A DNA stretch of 64,000 nucleotides from a virus. The stretch spans positions 30,982 to 94,981 of the IMG/VR virus record IMGVR_UViG_3300036770_004428. One strand, 5' to 3'. Below the pieces are notes generated by a model that was given only the letters and a program-made list of their open reading frames with translations, was not told the origin of the DNA and searched no databases. Both the position numbers and the translations under genes were made by a program. Positions 29,330 through 36,994 of the stretch are shown piece after piece. Each line of letters starts with the position of its first letter. Within the stretch, counting starts at the first letter, position 1.

Positions 29330-30020
29330 CCACCGACATATCTATTCCTGGTTCAATTTCATCAATATATTGTCTAAATTGTAACGAATCGTAAGCAGGT
29401 ATTACCTGAATATATTTTGAAATGTAATTAGGGTCCCTATTACCATTAACTTCTACTATTTGTTTTTCTAATCTAGAAGTTAAAAGGTTTGTAATAGGTG
29501 ATTTTGTTAATTTTGCTCTTTTTTCACTTTTAGCAATAATATCCCTCTCATCACCAACAGTTAACATTTTAAATTTAATCTTAGCTTTTGATTTAGGTAA
29601 GGTATATGAAAATTCGTTATTTTCATCGGGTTGAGCACCGATAGGTCTAGTTTTTAGTTCATTTAAATCTAATTCATATTCGAATTCATCTGCCGTAACA
29701 GGGTCAGTAAGTTTAACAGGATAAATCTCACCATAACCTGTTGCTCTTAACCAAATCATGATAGCGTTTCTGTCTCCAACCAACATTTGGTCAACTGGTA
29801 CTGGTGATTCTTTGACTTTTCTTTCAATTAAAACATCTAAAACTCTACCACTTTTAATTAAGTTTGGTGAAGTTAGAATGTTTTCATCAGCAGCAGTCAT
29901 ATACTCAACCTTAATAGAATCTTTTTGTCCGGGGTAAAGTAACCCTTTAGAAGGTAGAGGAAGTACATCAAAGGGTACCTCAAAATGAAATTCATTGTTT
30001 TTTTGTGTTGTGTTTGACAT
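29247..30020 (-). CDS. Baseplate/tail assembly protein of the T4 gp26 family
   Basis: A 257-aa protein. The N-terminal VPFDVLPLPSKGLLYPGQ followed by VEYMTAADENILTSPNLI is the hallmark of the T4_baseplate (gp26) family, found upstream of tape measure genes in T4-superfamily phages. Length is close to T4 gp26 (208 aa). The extra C-terminal part runs into the overlap with the 83-codon frame, where a T7 slippery run lies. A box resembling ATATTTAT lies about 90 nt upstream. T4 gp26 is a baseplate hub assembly protein, but in this position it may act as the tail assembly chaperone. Confidence 0.75.
   Translation of the reverse strand: MSNTTQKNNEFHFEVPFDVLPLPSKGLLYPGQKDSIKVEYMTAADENILTSPNLIKSGRVLDVLIERKVKESPVPVDQMLVGDRNAIMIWLRATGYGEIYPVKLTDPVTADEFEYELDLNELKTRPIGAQPDENNEFSYTLPKSKAKIKFKMLTVGDERDIIAKSEKRAKLTKSPITNLLTSRLEKQIVEVNGNRDPNYISKYIQVIPAYDSLQFRQYIDEIEPGIDMSVDVEAPSGEPFRSQIPLGINFFWPNARV
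29263..29276 (-). other. Candidate programmed frameshift site
   Basis: In the frame of the gp26-like gene the minus strand reads AAC TTT TTT TGG. A +1 slip (equivalent to -2) on the T7 run moves into the 83-codon frame, which continues GGC CTA ACG. The fused product would keep almost the whole gp26-like protein and add about 62 residues. Canonical -1 slipping would not reach this frame. Confidence 0.5.
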
Positions 30021-30110
30021 CTTAAAAACTTTTTTATAATTTTATATATTATTTTTTTAAATCAATCTAAAGCAGTATAGTAATAAAGTAAAGATTATTT
30101 GTTACAGCAT

Positions 30111-30118
30111 ATAAATAC
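30111..30118 (-). promoter_or_regulatory. Late-promoter-like box (7 of 8 bases) upstream of the gp26-like gene
   Basis: The minus strand reads TGTATTTATATGC. It is one base off ATATTTAT and 90 nt from the start codon, farther than most other boxes, so it is a weaker case. Confidence 0.3.
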
Positions 30119-30147
30119 ATTAATTTTATTTTTTTTTCATATTTTAT

Positions 30148-30178
30148 TTTGCCGTTGAATTAATAGTTACTATATTTG
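30148..30178 (+). promoter_or_regulatory. Bacteroidota-type promoter for the M20-like peptidase gene
   Basis: TTTG at 30148-30151, a 19-nt spacer and TATATTTG at 30171-30178 match the Bacteroidota housekeeping consensus (TTTG, spacer, TAnnTTTG). The ATG follows 20 nt after the -7 box, giving a short A-rich leader. Confidence 0.65.
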
Positions 30179-30198
30179 TATTATAAATAAAAAAATAG

Positions 30199-31239
30199 AT
30201 GGAAAACACTAAATTACAAAGATTAAAAGAAGTCCTTTCAATACCAACACACTCTAGACAAGAAGACCTTATGATTTCTTATTTGGAGACAGTACTCTCT
30301 GAAAAAGGTTTTGATTATAGAAAAGACCATATGGGAAACATATATGTAACAAAAGGTAAAGCTGAATACTACCCATGTTTTGTTGCACACACTGATACCG
30401 TTCACGATATTAACCACAATCTTATGGTTGTACAACTTGAAGAAAATGGTAAAACAATTTTAACAGGTATCGATAAAAAAACCATGAAACCTTCAGGTAT
30501 TGGTGGTGATGATAAATGTGGTGTATTTCTTTGTTTGGAAATGTTGGACAAACTTGATAATGTAAAAGTTGCTCTTTTTGTTTCTGAAGAAATAGGTTGC
30601 GTTGGTTCAAGAGAAGCTGACCCTGAGTTCTTCAAGAATGTGGGGTATGCTATTCAATACGATTCTCCTAAAGGTGATTCTATGAGTATGTCTTTAATGG
30701 GTAAAGAATTGTTTGGTAAAACAACTGAGTTTGGTGAGAAAGTTAGTCCTTTAATTTTAGAACATGGTATCACTGATTGGGCTAGACACCCTTACACTGA
30801 TATTTGGCCATTGATGGAAAAATTTGGTTTCTCTTGTTTAAATTTGGCGGCGGGTTATCACAGATATCACACAGATAATGAATATGTTGTTGTAGACGAA
30901 GTTGAGAACGCTTTTGAATTGGGTTTAAGATTACACCAAATCTTGGGTGAGAATTTCTATGAAAGACCAGCAGAAAAAGAAAAAAGTTATTATTCTAGTT
31001 ATTTTAGTAATGCTTATTCTAGTAAAAAGGTCTTAAATGAAAAAAGTGAAGATGATAACAAAACCAATCTTTATTATAACCAAGACGAAGATGATGATTA
31101 TAATGATGACGATTTTGATTATCACTACAAAGACGATGAAGATTTTTCAGACCTTTGGGATTATGATGATTTTAATGGGGGTTATCAAATAGTTAATTAC
31201 GGAAGTTCTAATGATTACGACCACAGATTTGATTGGTAA
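30199..31239 (+). CDS. M20/M28-type zinc metallopeptidase-like protein with acidic tail
   Basis: A 346-aa protein whose first 260 residues resemble di-zinc exopeptidases. His64 and Asp66 lie in VAHTDTVHD, GIGGDDKCG supplies the bridging Asp104/105, SEEIG supplies Glu130/Glu131, Asp154 lies in IQYDSP, and a late His sits in YHRYHTDNE. This order matches peptidase T-like and M42-like enzymes. The last 80 residues are an unusual Asp/Tyr-rich tail (DEDDDYNDDDFDYHY). The gene is alone on the plus strand among minus-strand tail genes, with its own Bacteroidota-type promoter and a terminator. That looks like a self-contained accessory gene expressed early by host polymerase. Substrate unknown. Confidence 0.75.
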   Translation: MENTKLQRLKEVLSIPTHSRQEDLMISYLETVLSEKGFDYRKDHMGNIYVTKGKAEYYPCFVAHTDTVHDINHNLMVVQLEENGKTILTGIDKKTMKPSGIGGDDKCGVFLCLEMLDKLDNVKVALFVSEEIGCVGSREADPEFFKNVGYAIQYDSPKGDSMSMSLMGKELFGKTTEFGEKVSPLILEHGITDWARHPYTDIWPLMEKFGFSCLNLAAGYHRYHTDNEYVVVDEVENAFELGLRLHQILGENFYERPAEKEKSYYSSYFSNAYSSKKVLNEKSEDDNKTNLYYNQDEDDDYNDDDFDYHYKDDEDFSDLWDYDDFNGGYQIVNYGSSNDYDHRFDW

Positions 31240-31250
31240 TTAAACCAAAT

Positions 31251-31279
31251 AAAAAAGGACCTTTAAGGTCCTTTTTTTT
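31251..31279. terminator. Bidirectional intrinsic terminator
   Basis: An 11-bp stem AAAAAAGGACC / GGTCCTTTTTT with a 5-nt loop, A-rich on one side and T-rich on the other, lies between the convergent peptidase gene and the tail tube operon. It can end transcription from both. Confidence 0.8.
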
Positions 31280-31391
31280 ATTTATTCTCGTACTTTTTAA
31301 GTAACACCATATTATTTTCGATTCTAGCTAATTTTTTAGCTAAATTTCTTCGGTTTCTTTTAGGTTTACCTTCTTTTTTTGCCTTAGCCAT
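31278..31391 (-). CDS. Small basic protein after the tail tube gene
   Basis: A 37-aa open frame starting MAKAKKEGKPKRNRRN and rich in Lys and Arg. Its ATG shares the A of the tail tube stop (TAATGG), a typical translational coupling, and its stop abuts the terminator. The very basic N-terminus suggests nucleic acid binding, but no family was recognised. It is short enough that expression needs proof. Confidence 0.5.
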   Translation of the reverse strand: MAKAKKEGKPKRNRRNLAKKLARIENNMVLLKKYENK

Positions 31392-31879
31392 TAGAACACA
31401 GAAATAGCTCTATCAAATCTTAATGTAACTGAAATATCAGCGATATCAGAAGAAGAGTAGTCTAGGTCACCAAAGTTAGCTGAAGTAATCATAGTACCCT
31501 GTAGAATCCATTTCTCAATAACAACTCCTGTTGGGTCTAACAATTCTAATTCAACGTCTTTTTTATAACCCGCTGCGTAACCTTGTCTACCTGTTACAGA
31601 TTCAGAGTGTAAACGAATCCACTCCATAAGAGCCTGTGTTGCTGAAGGACCGATTGGGTCACGGAAAGTAACGTCAATGGTTTCCCAAGTAAAACGACCA
31701 ATTACGAATGTAGAAGTATTTAAAAATTGAATTTCAGTTTCTTCTGCTGTATAAGTTGGTCTTGCTCCTGTTGATACGAACCATTCTTGGATACCAAGTG
31801 GTGTAGGGAATCTAAAAATAAACCTATTCTTTTTCTTTGGTTCGTAAGGAACAGGCATTCTCATTAACAAATCTGCCAT
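31391..31879 (-). CDS. Tail tube protein, T4 gp19-like
   Basis: Polymerises into the inner tube through which DNA passes. The 162-aa length equals T4 gp19 (163 aa). Family features include an early NRFIFRFPTPLGIQEWFV strand, a middle FTWETIDVTFRDPIGPSA, then LMEWIRLHSE, a GYKKDVELELLDPTG repeat strand, and IEKWILQGTMITSANFGDLD followed by a final strand ending at the C-terminus. The box CATATTTATAAT lies 37 nt upstream. High expression is expected. It is separated from the sheath gene by the internal-protein cluster, unlike T4 where they adjoin. Confidence 0.9.
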   Translation of the reverse strand: MADLLMRMPVPYEPKKKNRFIFRFPTPLGIQEWFVSTGARPTYTAEETEIQFLNTSTFVIGRFTWETIDVTFRDPIGPSATQALMEWIRLHSESVTGRQGYAAGYKKDVELELLDPTGVVIEKWILQGTMITSANFGDLDYSSSDIADISVTLRFDRAISVF

Positions 31880-31916
31880 AATTTATTGTTTTTGTTTTTT
31901 TTTATTATCTTTAATT

Positions 31917-31924
31917 ATAAATAT
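31917..31924 (-). promoter_or_regulatory. ATATTTAT late-promoter-like box for the tail tube gene
   Basis: The minus strand reads CATATTTATAAT, 37 nt before the ATG at 31879, a longer leader than at most boxes. Only the sheath (33 nt) and long fibre (63 nt) genes have similarly long exact-match leaders. Confidence 0.45.
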
Positions 31925-31938
31925 GCTATAATTTTATT

Positions 31939-34254
31939 TTATTTCATTAATTGATTAATTCTTTTTAATTCCTCAATTAAGACATTGTCACCTGGATTAT
32001 AATGTGCTAATTCTGGTTTAACATTATTATCTATATTTTTAGTCATTCTTTGTTTACCTTTTTCTTTAGCTGCCCTTCTTTTTTCTATTTCTTCATCTGA
32101 AGGTTTACCTTCTTTACCTTTAACAAAATTTGGTGTTTTAGACATTGTTGAGAAAAAGTTTTGTAGAGAACCAATTAATTTTTTAAATAATTCTGATCTT
32201 TTTTTATCGTCACTATAACTACCCTTACCTTCTCTACTTATAATATATAGTTGTTTGAATAACTTTTTTATTTGATTATAGGTAGGATTATTTTTACAAG
32301 ATTTGTTTAGTAAAACAAAAAGTTTAAATAAATCACTAAAAAAAGCGGTCATTTGATTTTCCCAACCCGATGGTAATTGTTGTTTTTTGTTTATATCTCT
32401 ACTTCTAAGCGGTGCTTCCAATAGACCATTATCATAAAGTTGTCTTAAAGTTTCTGATATTGGTTTCCCGTTTATTTTTATAGAAGTTACTTTTGAATTT
32501 AAAAAGTTATCTAATAATGTTTTTTGGAACATTGTGTTACTAGAATAATCCATTAACTTCATTTTTCTTAATACCGAAGCTCTAGACTTAACCCCAGAAA
32601 GTAATTGATTTAAATCGTCTACATTTTTACTACAAAGATTATTGTTTTCCTTTTTAACAGGTTCACCATCTTTATTAGATTCAACGTTATCATCATCATC
32701 TAAATTATAGATTACTGGTATATTTTCTTCGGTTGGTTTTATATTTTTAAGTGATTGTAATAAATCATCTAAAGTTTTTGCTCTAGACTGTCTTTGGCCT
32801 TTTTCTCTTAAAACTTTAACAGTTATACCAGCCAAAACTAACCCAAGACCCAACGGGCCTAAAATATTACCTAAACCTTTTGCGGTGTAATAGGCTGCAC
32901 CAGTTTTAACCGCGGTTCTAGTAACAAATTTAGTTACCAAAACAGGTACTTGTTTAACTATTATTGATTTTAAGAATGTACCTGATTTAGTACCATATAG
33001 TGTTGTATCTAAACCACTATCAGGGTCGACCAATTTACCTGTACCAGAAGCACCAGCTTTAAAGAACTGACCCATATTATCGTATTTATCGGGATTATTA
33101 ACTAAATCGTGTAAACCAGGTGCTGCATCACCAGGTCTCATCATCCAACCACCATTTTGACATAATAAATCAACACCTTTATGAGCGTCACCACCACCAA
33201 TTTGTTCTAATTGTGCAATAAATTGTTGTGGGTCCGAGTTAGCATCAACAGGTATACCAGTAACTCTACTTAAACCAACATAAACACCTTCACCATTTTT
33301 TATACCATTTAATACTTCGGTTTTTTGTTCTACTATTTCTGTTACTTGTTCTGTATCTGTGTAAGTTATTTCTTCTGTAAATAAACTTTTAAACCATTCG
33401 GTGTTAGCTAACCAGGAATATGCTCCCATAGCACCACCAACCATATTAAGTAAAAGAGGTAATCTATTACTTTCTAGACCTTCTTTACCCATCCTTTTGG
33501 TTTCAAATTCACCACTACCTGATGATTTTTGAAACTTCGCTGATTGTCCCGAACCACCTTTTGCGGGTTTATCAGAACCTTTTTCTGCCCCAAAAGCTTT
33601 GTCAAACATTCTATCTTTAGCAGCTTTAACTGCACCAAGACCTTTACCTATTGCTCCACCTATAGATTTAAGGATACCTTTTTCATCTAATAATTCCTTT
33701 TCTTCTTCAGTTAAAATATCCCATTTTAAAATCTCTATCTCTTCTTCAGTTAAAATATTATCTCTTTCTTCTTCAGATTCCATAGTGGTATAAACACCAG
33801 CTAAATCTACATCTAGGTATTTTTTAACAATCTCCCTAAGGTCGTTAATAATTTCATTAGCAGCATCTATAGGTAAAAAACCTTCTTCTTCAGGTGTTTT
33901 CTTTGTTGCTGCAACAATTGAATCATAAAATGCTCCTATTGTTATAATACCTTTAAGGAAGGTAAATCTTTTTTTATCATTTGGGAATTCTGGTGCAACT
34001 CTTCTAACTTCAGCATCTAATTCTCTAAGTAATTTATTAGTTTCTTTGGCTAATATTGCTCTTATTTTATTTTCAGCATCTTTAGTTACTTTACCTTTAC
34101 CGAATATCTTACCACCAGCTTTATATCTTCCTAATTTAGATAACCCATATTTTATGTTTTCCCAAGCACCTTCGTCGATCCTTTCCCTATTTTCTACAGG
34201 TTCTAACGATTCATATAACTTGGTTAAAGCATTATCATAATTTATTTTTTCCAT
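31939..34254 (-). CDS. Candidate internal virion protein with paralogous C-terminal domain
   Basis: A 771-aa protein starting MEKINYDNALTKLYESLEPV. The frame is open 29 codons further upstream, but that extension contains the ATATTTAT box and nearly reaches the divergent clpP start, so the ATG at 34254 is chosen. The N-terminal 30 residues carry (L/I)-x-E sites (LYE, IDE). A Gly/Lys-rich region near 200-250 and a hydrophobic run (AYYTAKGLGNILGPLGLGLV and following, about 460-490) could cross a membrane. Residues about 540-700 match the domain in the protein at 27321-29042. The mix of a packaging-type N-terminus and a membrane segment fits an ejected internal protein, but this is inference. 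Confidence 0.65.
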   Translation of the reverse strand: MEKINYDNALTKLYESLEPVENRERIDEGAWENIKYGLSKLGRYKAGGKIFGKGKVTKDAENKIRAILAKETNKLLRELDAEVRRVAPEFPNDKKRFTFLKGIITIGAFYDSIVAATKKTPEEEGFLPIDAANEIINDLREIVKKYLDVDLAGVYTTMESEEERDNILTEEEIEILKWDILTEEEKELLDEKGILKSIGGAIGKGLGAVKAAKDRMFDKAFGAEKGSDKPAKGGSGQSAKFQKSSGSGEFETKRMGKEGLESNRLPLLLNMVGGAMGAYSWLANTEWFKSLFTEEITYTDTEQVTEIVEQKTEVLNGIKNGEGVYVGLSRVTGIPVDANSDPQQFIAQLEQIGGGDAHKGVDLLCQNGGWMMRPGDAAPGLHDLVNNPDKYDNMGQFFKAGASGTGKLVDPDSGLDTTLYGTKSGTFLKSIIVKQVPVLVTKFVTRTAVKTGAAYYTAKGLGNILGPLGLGLVLAGITVKVLREKGQRQSRAKTLDDLLQSLKNIKPTEENIPVIYNLDDDDNVESNKDGEPVKKENNNLCSKNVDDLNQLLSGVKSRASVLRKMKLMDYSSNTMFQKTLLDNFLNSKVTSIKINGKPISETLRQLYDNGLLEAPLRSRDINKKQQLPSGWENQMTAFFSDLFKLFVLLNKSCKNNPTYNQIKKLFKQLYIISREGKGSYSDDKKRSELFKKLIGSLQNFFSTMSKTPNFVKGKEGKPSDEEIEKRRAAKEKGKQRMTKNIDNNVKPELAHYNPGDNVLIEELKRINQLMK

Positions 34255-34272
34255 TTGACTAATTCTTTTTTT

Positions 34273-34280
34273 ATAAATAT
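34273..34280 (-). promoter_or_regulatory. ATATTTAT late-promoter-like box
   Basis: The minus strand reads GATATTTATAAAAAAAG, 18 nt before the chosen ATG at 34254. It lies in the short gap between this gene and divergent clpP. Confidence 0.5.
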
Positions 34281-34308
34281 CATTGTTTAAATAAAAAAAA
34301 TTAACAAT

Positions 34309-34998
34309 ATGACAGAATTTGATAAATACGCAGTTAAACACATGGGAATTGGTTCTAACACACTACATGACTACCAAAGTTTCCAATCGATTGCTCCTAT
34401 GATTACTAACTCCGTAACACCAACCATTATTGAAGAAAGACAAATGAATGTTGCATTAATGTCTGTATTTGATAGATTAATGATGGATAGAATTATTTGG
34501 TGTGCTGGTCCAGTGGATGATAGAATGGCTATTATTGTTCAAGCACAACTTTTATTCCTTTCACAACAAGACCCAAAGAAAACTATTACAATTCACGTTG
34601 ATTCACCTGGTGGTTCTGTTAAATCAGGATTGTCTATGGTTGATGTTATGAATTATATCCCAAATAACATCCAAACCATAAATACAGGTATGGCGGCATC
34701 TATGGGTTCAGTTTTATTGGGTGCTGGTACAAAGGGTATGAGATCTTCTTTATTACACTCAAGAACAATGTTACACCAATCTAGTGGTGGAGCTATGGGT
34801 AATATCCAAGACGCTAGAATCACTATGAATGAATGGGAAAAAATAAACAAAGAATTGTTTAAACTTTTGGGTGAGTATTGTGGTAAAAAACCTTCACAAG
34901 TAGAAAAAGACGCACAAAGAGATTTATGGTTAAGTGCTGATGAAGCTTTAGAATATGGTATTATTGATGAGGTAATAGGTAGACAAAATAAAAAATAA
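34309..34998 (+). CDS. clpP: ClpP-family serine protease
   Basis: A 229-aa protein with a complete ClpP catalytic triad: Ser131 in GMAASMGS, His156 in RTMLHQ and Asp205 in QRDLWLSADEA. The ITIHVDSPGGSV strand and oxyanion glycines are present, as is the closing EALEYGIIDEVI. About 45 extra N-terminal residues precede the core. It is a lone plus-strand gene inside the minus-strand internal-protein cluster and ends at a strong terminator. Possible roles are a phage ClpP that alters host proteolysis, or a maturation protease. Canonical ClpP features favour the first. No ClpX partner was seen in the window. Confidence 0.88.
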   Translation: MTEFDKYAVKHMGIGSNTLHDYQSFQSIAPMITNSVTPTIIEERQMNVALMSVFDRLMMDRIIWCAGPVDDRMAIIVQAQLLFLSQQDPKKTITIHVDSPGGSVKSGLSMVDVMNYIPNNIQTINTGMAASMGSVLLGAGTKGMRSSLLHSRTMLHQSSGGAMGNIQDARITMNEWEKINKELFKLLGEYCGKKPSQVEKDAQRDLWLSADEALEYGIIDEVIGRQNKK

Positions 34999-35024
34999 AA
35001 AAAGGGACTTTAAGTCCCTTTTTA
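34997..35024. terminator. Bidirectional intrinsic terminator between clpP and the HAD operon
   Basis: The stem AAAAAGGGACTT / AAGTCCCTTTTT, flanked by A- and T-runs, lies between the convergent clpP stop and the stop of the 183-aa gene, serving both. Confidence 0.8.
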
Positions 35025-35573
35025 AATTCTATTAATTTTTGTTTCAAACTCTACCCCATGTTCATCAAAATAAGTAATCCACCATCTTTCTACTGTTGCG
35101 TAATCACCACTATAAGAATCGTAAGATAAAATACCCATATCATATAGGTCATCTTTTAACATTTCATCTAAGGCATCTCTTTCTGTATTATATACAGTAT
35201 CCTCATCAAAACCATTTTTAGGGATTTTATTTAATTCATTTTTCATCCAATTGGTTACAATATAATCATTGCCACCATCTAAATATAAATCTATTAATTT
35301 CTCAAGACTAAAATAACCAGACGAATTAAAACCGTTTTGTAAAATTTTAACATACCTGATTAATTTATCAGTTCCATCAGAATCATTTTTAAAAGTATAC
35401 CAGTTATCAACCCAAGTTCCTCTATCTTCACCATGACCATTAGTCCAATGTAACCTAAAAACATTCTTTGGATTTTTTTGTGTGACTGGTTCCGTTATTT
35501 CAATAAAAGATGGGACATCACTTATCCAATCAAAATCAGATTCTTTTAATATTTTTTTAATTATATACTTCAT
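35022..35573 (-). CDS. Candidate packaged protein with capsid-targeting-like N-terminus (183 aa)
   Basis: Starts MKYIIKKILKESDFDW, nearly the same as the upstream neighbour's MKHLIKKILKEEMEDFDW, although the rest of the two proteins differs. The I-L-K-E ending matches the (L/I)-x-E cleavage rule of the T4 prohead protease. The body is acidic and Trp/Tyr/Asp-rich with no recognised family. It is last in a three-gene operon with an ATATTTAT box and ends at a terminator. Function after packaging is unknown. Confidence 0.7.
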   Translation of the reverse strand: MKYIIKKILKESDFDWISDVPSFIEITEPVTQKNPKNVFRLHWTNGHGEDRGTWVDNWYTFKNDSDGTDKLIRYVKILQNGFNSSGYFSLEKLIDLYLDGGNDYIVTNWMKNELNKIPKNGFDEDTVYNTERDALDEMLKDDLYDMGILSYDSYSGDYATVERWWITYFDEHGVEFETKINRI

Positions 35574-35575
35574 GA

Positions 35576-36064
35576 TTAATTATGTAGTGGTTTACCTTCT
35601 TTTTCTCTTTTATTTAACCATTGTTTAAAAATATCTAATGTTTCTAAAATTGTTAAATTATTATCTTCAGCAAATTGACCGAAATATTCGTAAGCCTGAT
35701 AAATTTCTGAGGCTGAAGATTGTAATATACTCTTACCTCCAAGAGATCTAAGTGGTGATAAATAAGAATAAACATCTTTCGCTAACAAAGCGTATTTTTG
35801 ACTACCATCTCTTGGGTTAACTAAGTCGTTAACCATTTCGGATAACTCTTGAATATCATCCATAAAAACGGCGTGTGACATAATAGATTCGTCACACCAA
35901 TTTAGCCACCAAGTGATATCACGTTTTATGTAATCACCAGGGGTAAAACCTCTTCTGTTTCTACCATAAAAATAATCTTCAAAAGATTGTAATGGATCAA
36001 TTTGATTTGTCCAATCAAAATCTTCCATCTCCTCCTTTAATATTTTTTTAATTAGATGTTTCAT
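35576..36064 (-). CDS. Candidate packaged protein with capsid-targeting-like N-terminus (162 aa)
   Basis: The N-terminus MKHLIKKILKEEMEDFDW mirrors that of the 183-aa neighbour and ends in L-K-E at residue 11. The body has a basic FYGRNRRGFTPGDYIKR stretch near residues 32-48 and helical segments; no family recognised. The start overlaps the HAD-like gene stop by 4 nt (ATGA), and the stop is 2 nt before the next gene, so translation is coupled. Late expression and packaging are inferred. Confidence 0.7.
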   Translation of the reverse strand: MKHLIKKILKEEMEDFDWTNQIDPLQSFEDYFYGRNRRGFTPGDYIKRDITWWLNWCDESIMSHAVFMDDIQELSEMVNDLVNPRDGSQKYALLAKDVYSYLSPLRSLGGKSILQSSASEIYQAYEYFGQFAEDNNLTILETLDIFKQWLNKREKEGKPLHN

Positions 36065-36921
36065 TCCTTTTCAATCACCATTTTACGTTTTCCTTTTTCA
36101 GATGTATCGTAAACAACGAAATGTACTTCAGGGTACATTTTATTCAATTCCTCCTCTATAAATTTTTCAACTGACCTAACATTTCTAATATCGTCATCTG
36201 AAAAACCAACAGACATTTTTGTATAATCACCATTAATTAGTGTGCCTATATTTCTAAATATTTTTTTAACAAAATCTTCAATAGCGACTTTTTTTGCGTG
36301 TTCAGGGTTTGCTGCACCACCCGATACCTCCAAACCAAATCTTTGACCAAATTCATCTGATGATACAGGATAATACTCACCCATCTCATCTAAATAAAAA
36401 TCTATTGCTTGGTCATCAGTTAAACCTTCTGTTTGTTTTAATAATTTTCTAATGTTATTAACCATTTCAGATTTTTCTTCTCTAGTTAATACCATATCGA
36501 TAAAAAGTCTAACACCATCTCTAAGAATTTCTGGTTTATGACCCCTAGCTGTATTAATACCAAAAGGGTTGGCGTATATTAAAGATTCCTTAAATTTATC
36601 GGCACTTGGTGCAAATTTATTAGCGTGAATAGCTTGTTTTGCGTCTCTAATAAAAGGTTCTGATTCTTTAAAATCTTTAAAGGCTAAATTAGAATCATTG
36701 TTTCTTAACCTATAATTTGGATTTGTTCTAACTTGAGCAAATTCTTCTGTAGAGACATCAATAGGAACCCACGAATCACCTTCTTTTTTATCCATCTTAA
36801 TTGTTGTAGGCATATAAAGGATGTTATCGTCCCAATCAAAAACATAAGTTCTGATTCTATTTTCTATTAAGTATTTTTGTAGTTTTGTATATTGTTTTTC
36901 AGATAAAATATATTTTTTCAT
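36061..36921 (-). CDS. HAD-superfamily phosphatase-like protein with capsid-targeting-like N-terminus
   Basis: A 286-aa protein. After a 20-residue basic/helical leader ending Y-L-I-E, HAD motif I appears as VFDWDDNIL with Asp29 and Asp31. Motif II is likely NTARGH with Thr124, a motif III Lys may lie in HAKKVAIEDF, and motif IV is VGFSDDDIRN near residue 245. HAD enzymes remove phosphate from nucleotides, sugars or proteins; the substrate here cannot be told. The Asn in DDN, where many HAD enzymes have Thr or Gly, is ordinary variation. It is first in an operon of three packaged-protein candidates and has an ATATTTAT box 16 nt upstream. Confidence 0.7.
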   Translation of the reverse strand: MKKYILSEKQYTKLQKYLIENRIRTYVFDWDDNILYMPTTIKMDKKEGDSWVPIDVSTEEFAQVRTNPNYRLRNNDSNLAFKDFKESEPFIRDAKQAIHANKFAPSADKFKESLIYANPFGINTARGHKPEILRDGVRLFIDMVLTREEKSEMVNNIRKLLKQTEGLTDDQAIDFYLDEMGEYYPVSSDEFGQRFGLEVSGGAANPEHAKKVAIEDFVKKIFRNIGTLINGDYTKMSVGFSDDDIRNVRSVEKFIEEELNKMYPEVHFVVYDTSEKGKRKMVIEKE

Positions 36922-36937
36922 AAAAAAATCTTTTTAT

Positions 36938-36945
36938 ATAAATAT
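36938..36945 (-). promoter_or_regulatory. ATATTTAT late-promoter-like box
   Basis: The minus strand reads AATATTTATATAAAAAG, 16 nt before the ATG at 36921. It is divergent from, and only 19 nt away from, a Bacteroidota-type plus-strand promoter. Confidence 0.5.
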
Positions 36946-36964
36946 TAAAAAATTAATTAAAATT

Positions 36965-36994
36965 TTTGTATTATATAAAATATGTCTATATTTG
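36965..36994 (+). promoter_or_regulatory. Bacteroidota-type promoter for the small membrane protein gene
   Basis: TTTG at 36965-36968, an 18-nt spacer and TATATTTG at 36987-36994 match the Bacteroidota consensus. The gene starts at 37029, 34 nt after the -7 box. Confidence 0.65.

Noticed and set aside
30021-30198. Search for a tRNA or structured RNA in the largest gene-free gap
   Set aside because: Only a plus-strand promoter, a weak late-type box and AT-rich sequence are visible; no cloverleaf or stable hairpin was found. No tRNA was recognised elsewhere either, though a dedicated scan was not possible.
34255-34341. Upstream extension of the 771-aa protein to 800 aa
   Set aside because: The added residues contain the ATATTTAT box region, have no protein-like composition and run into the divergent clpP start; the ATG at 34254 fits the box spacing seen elsewhere.
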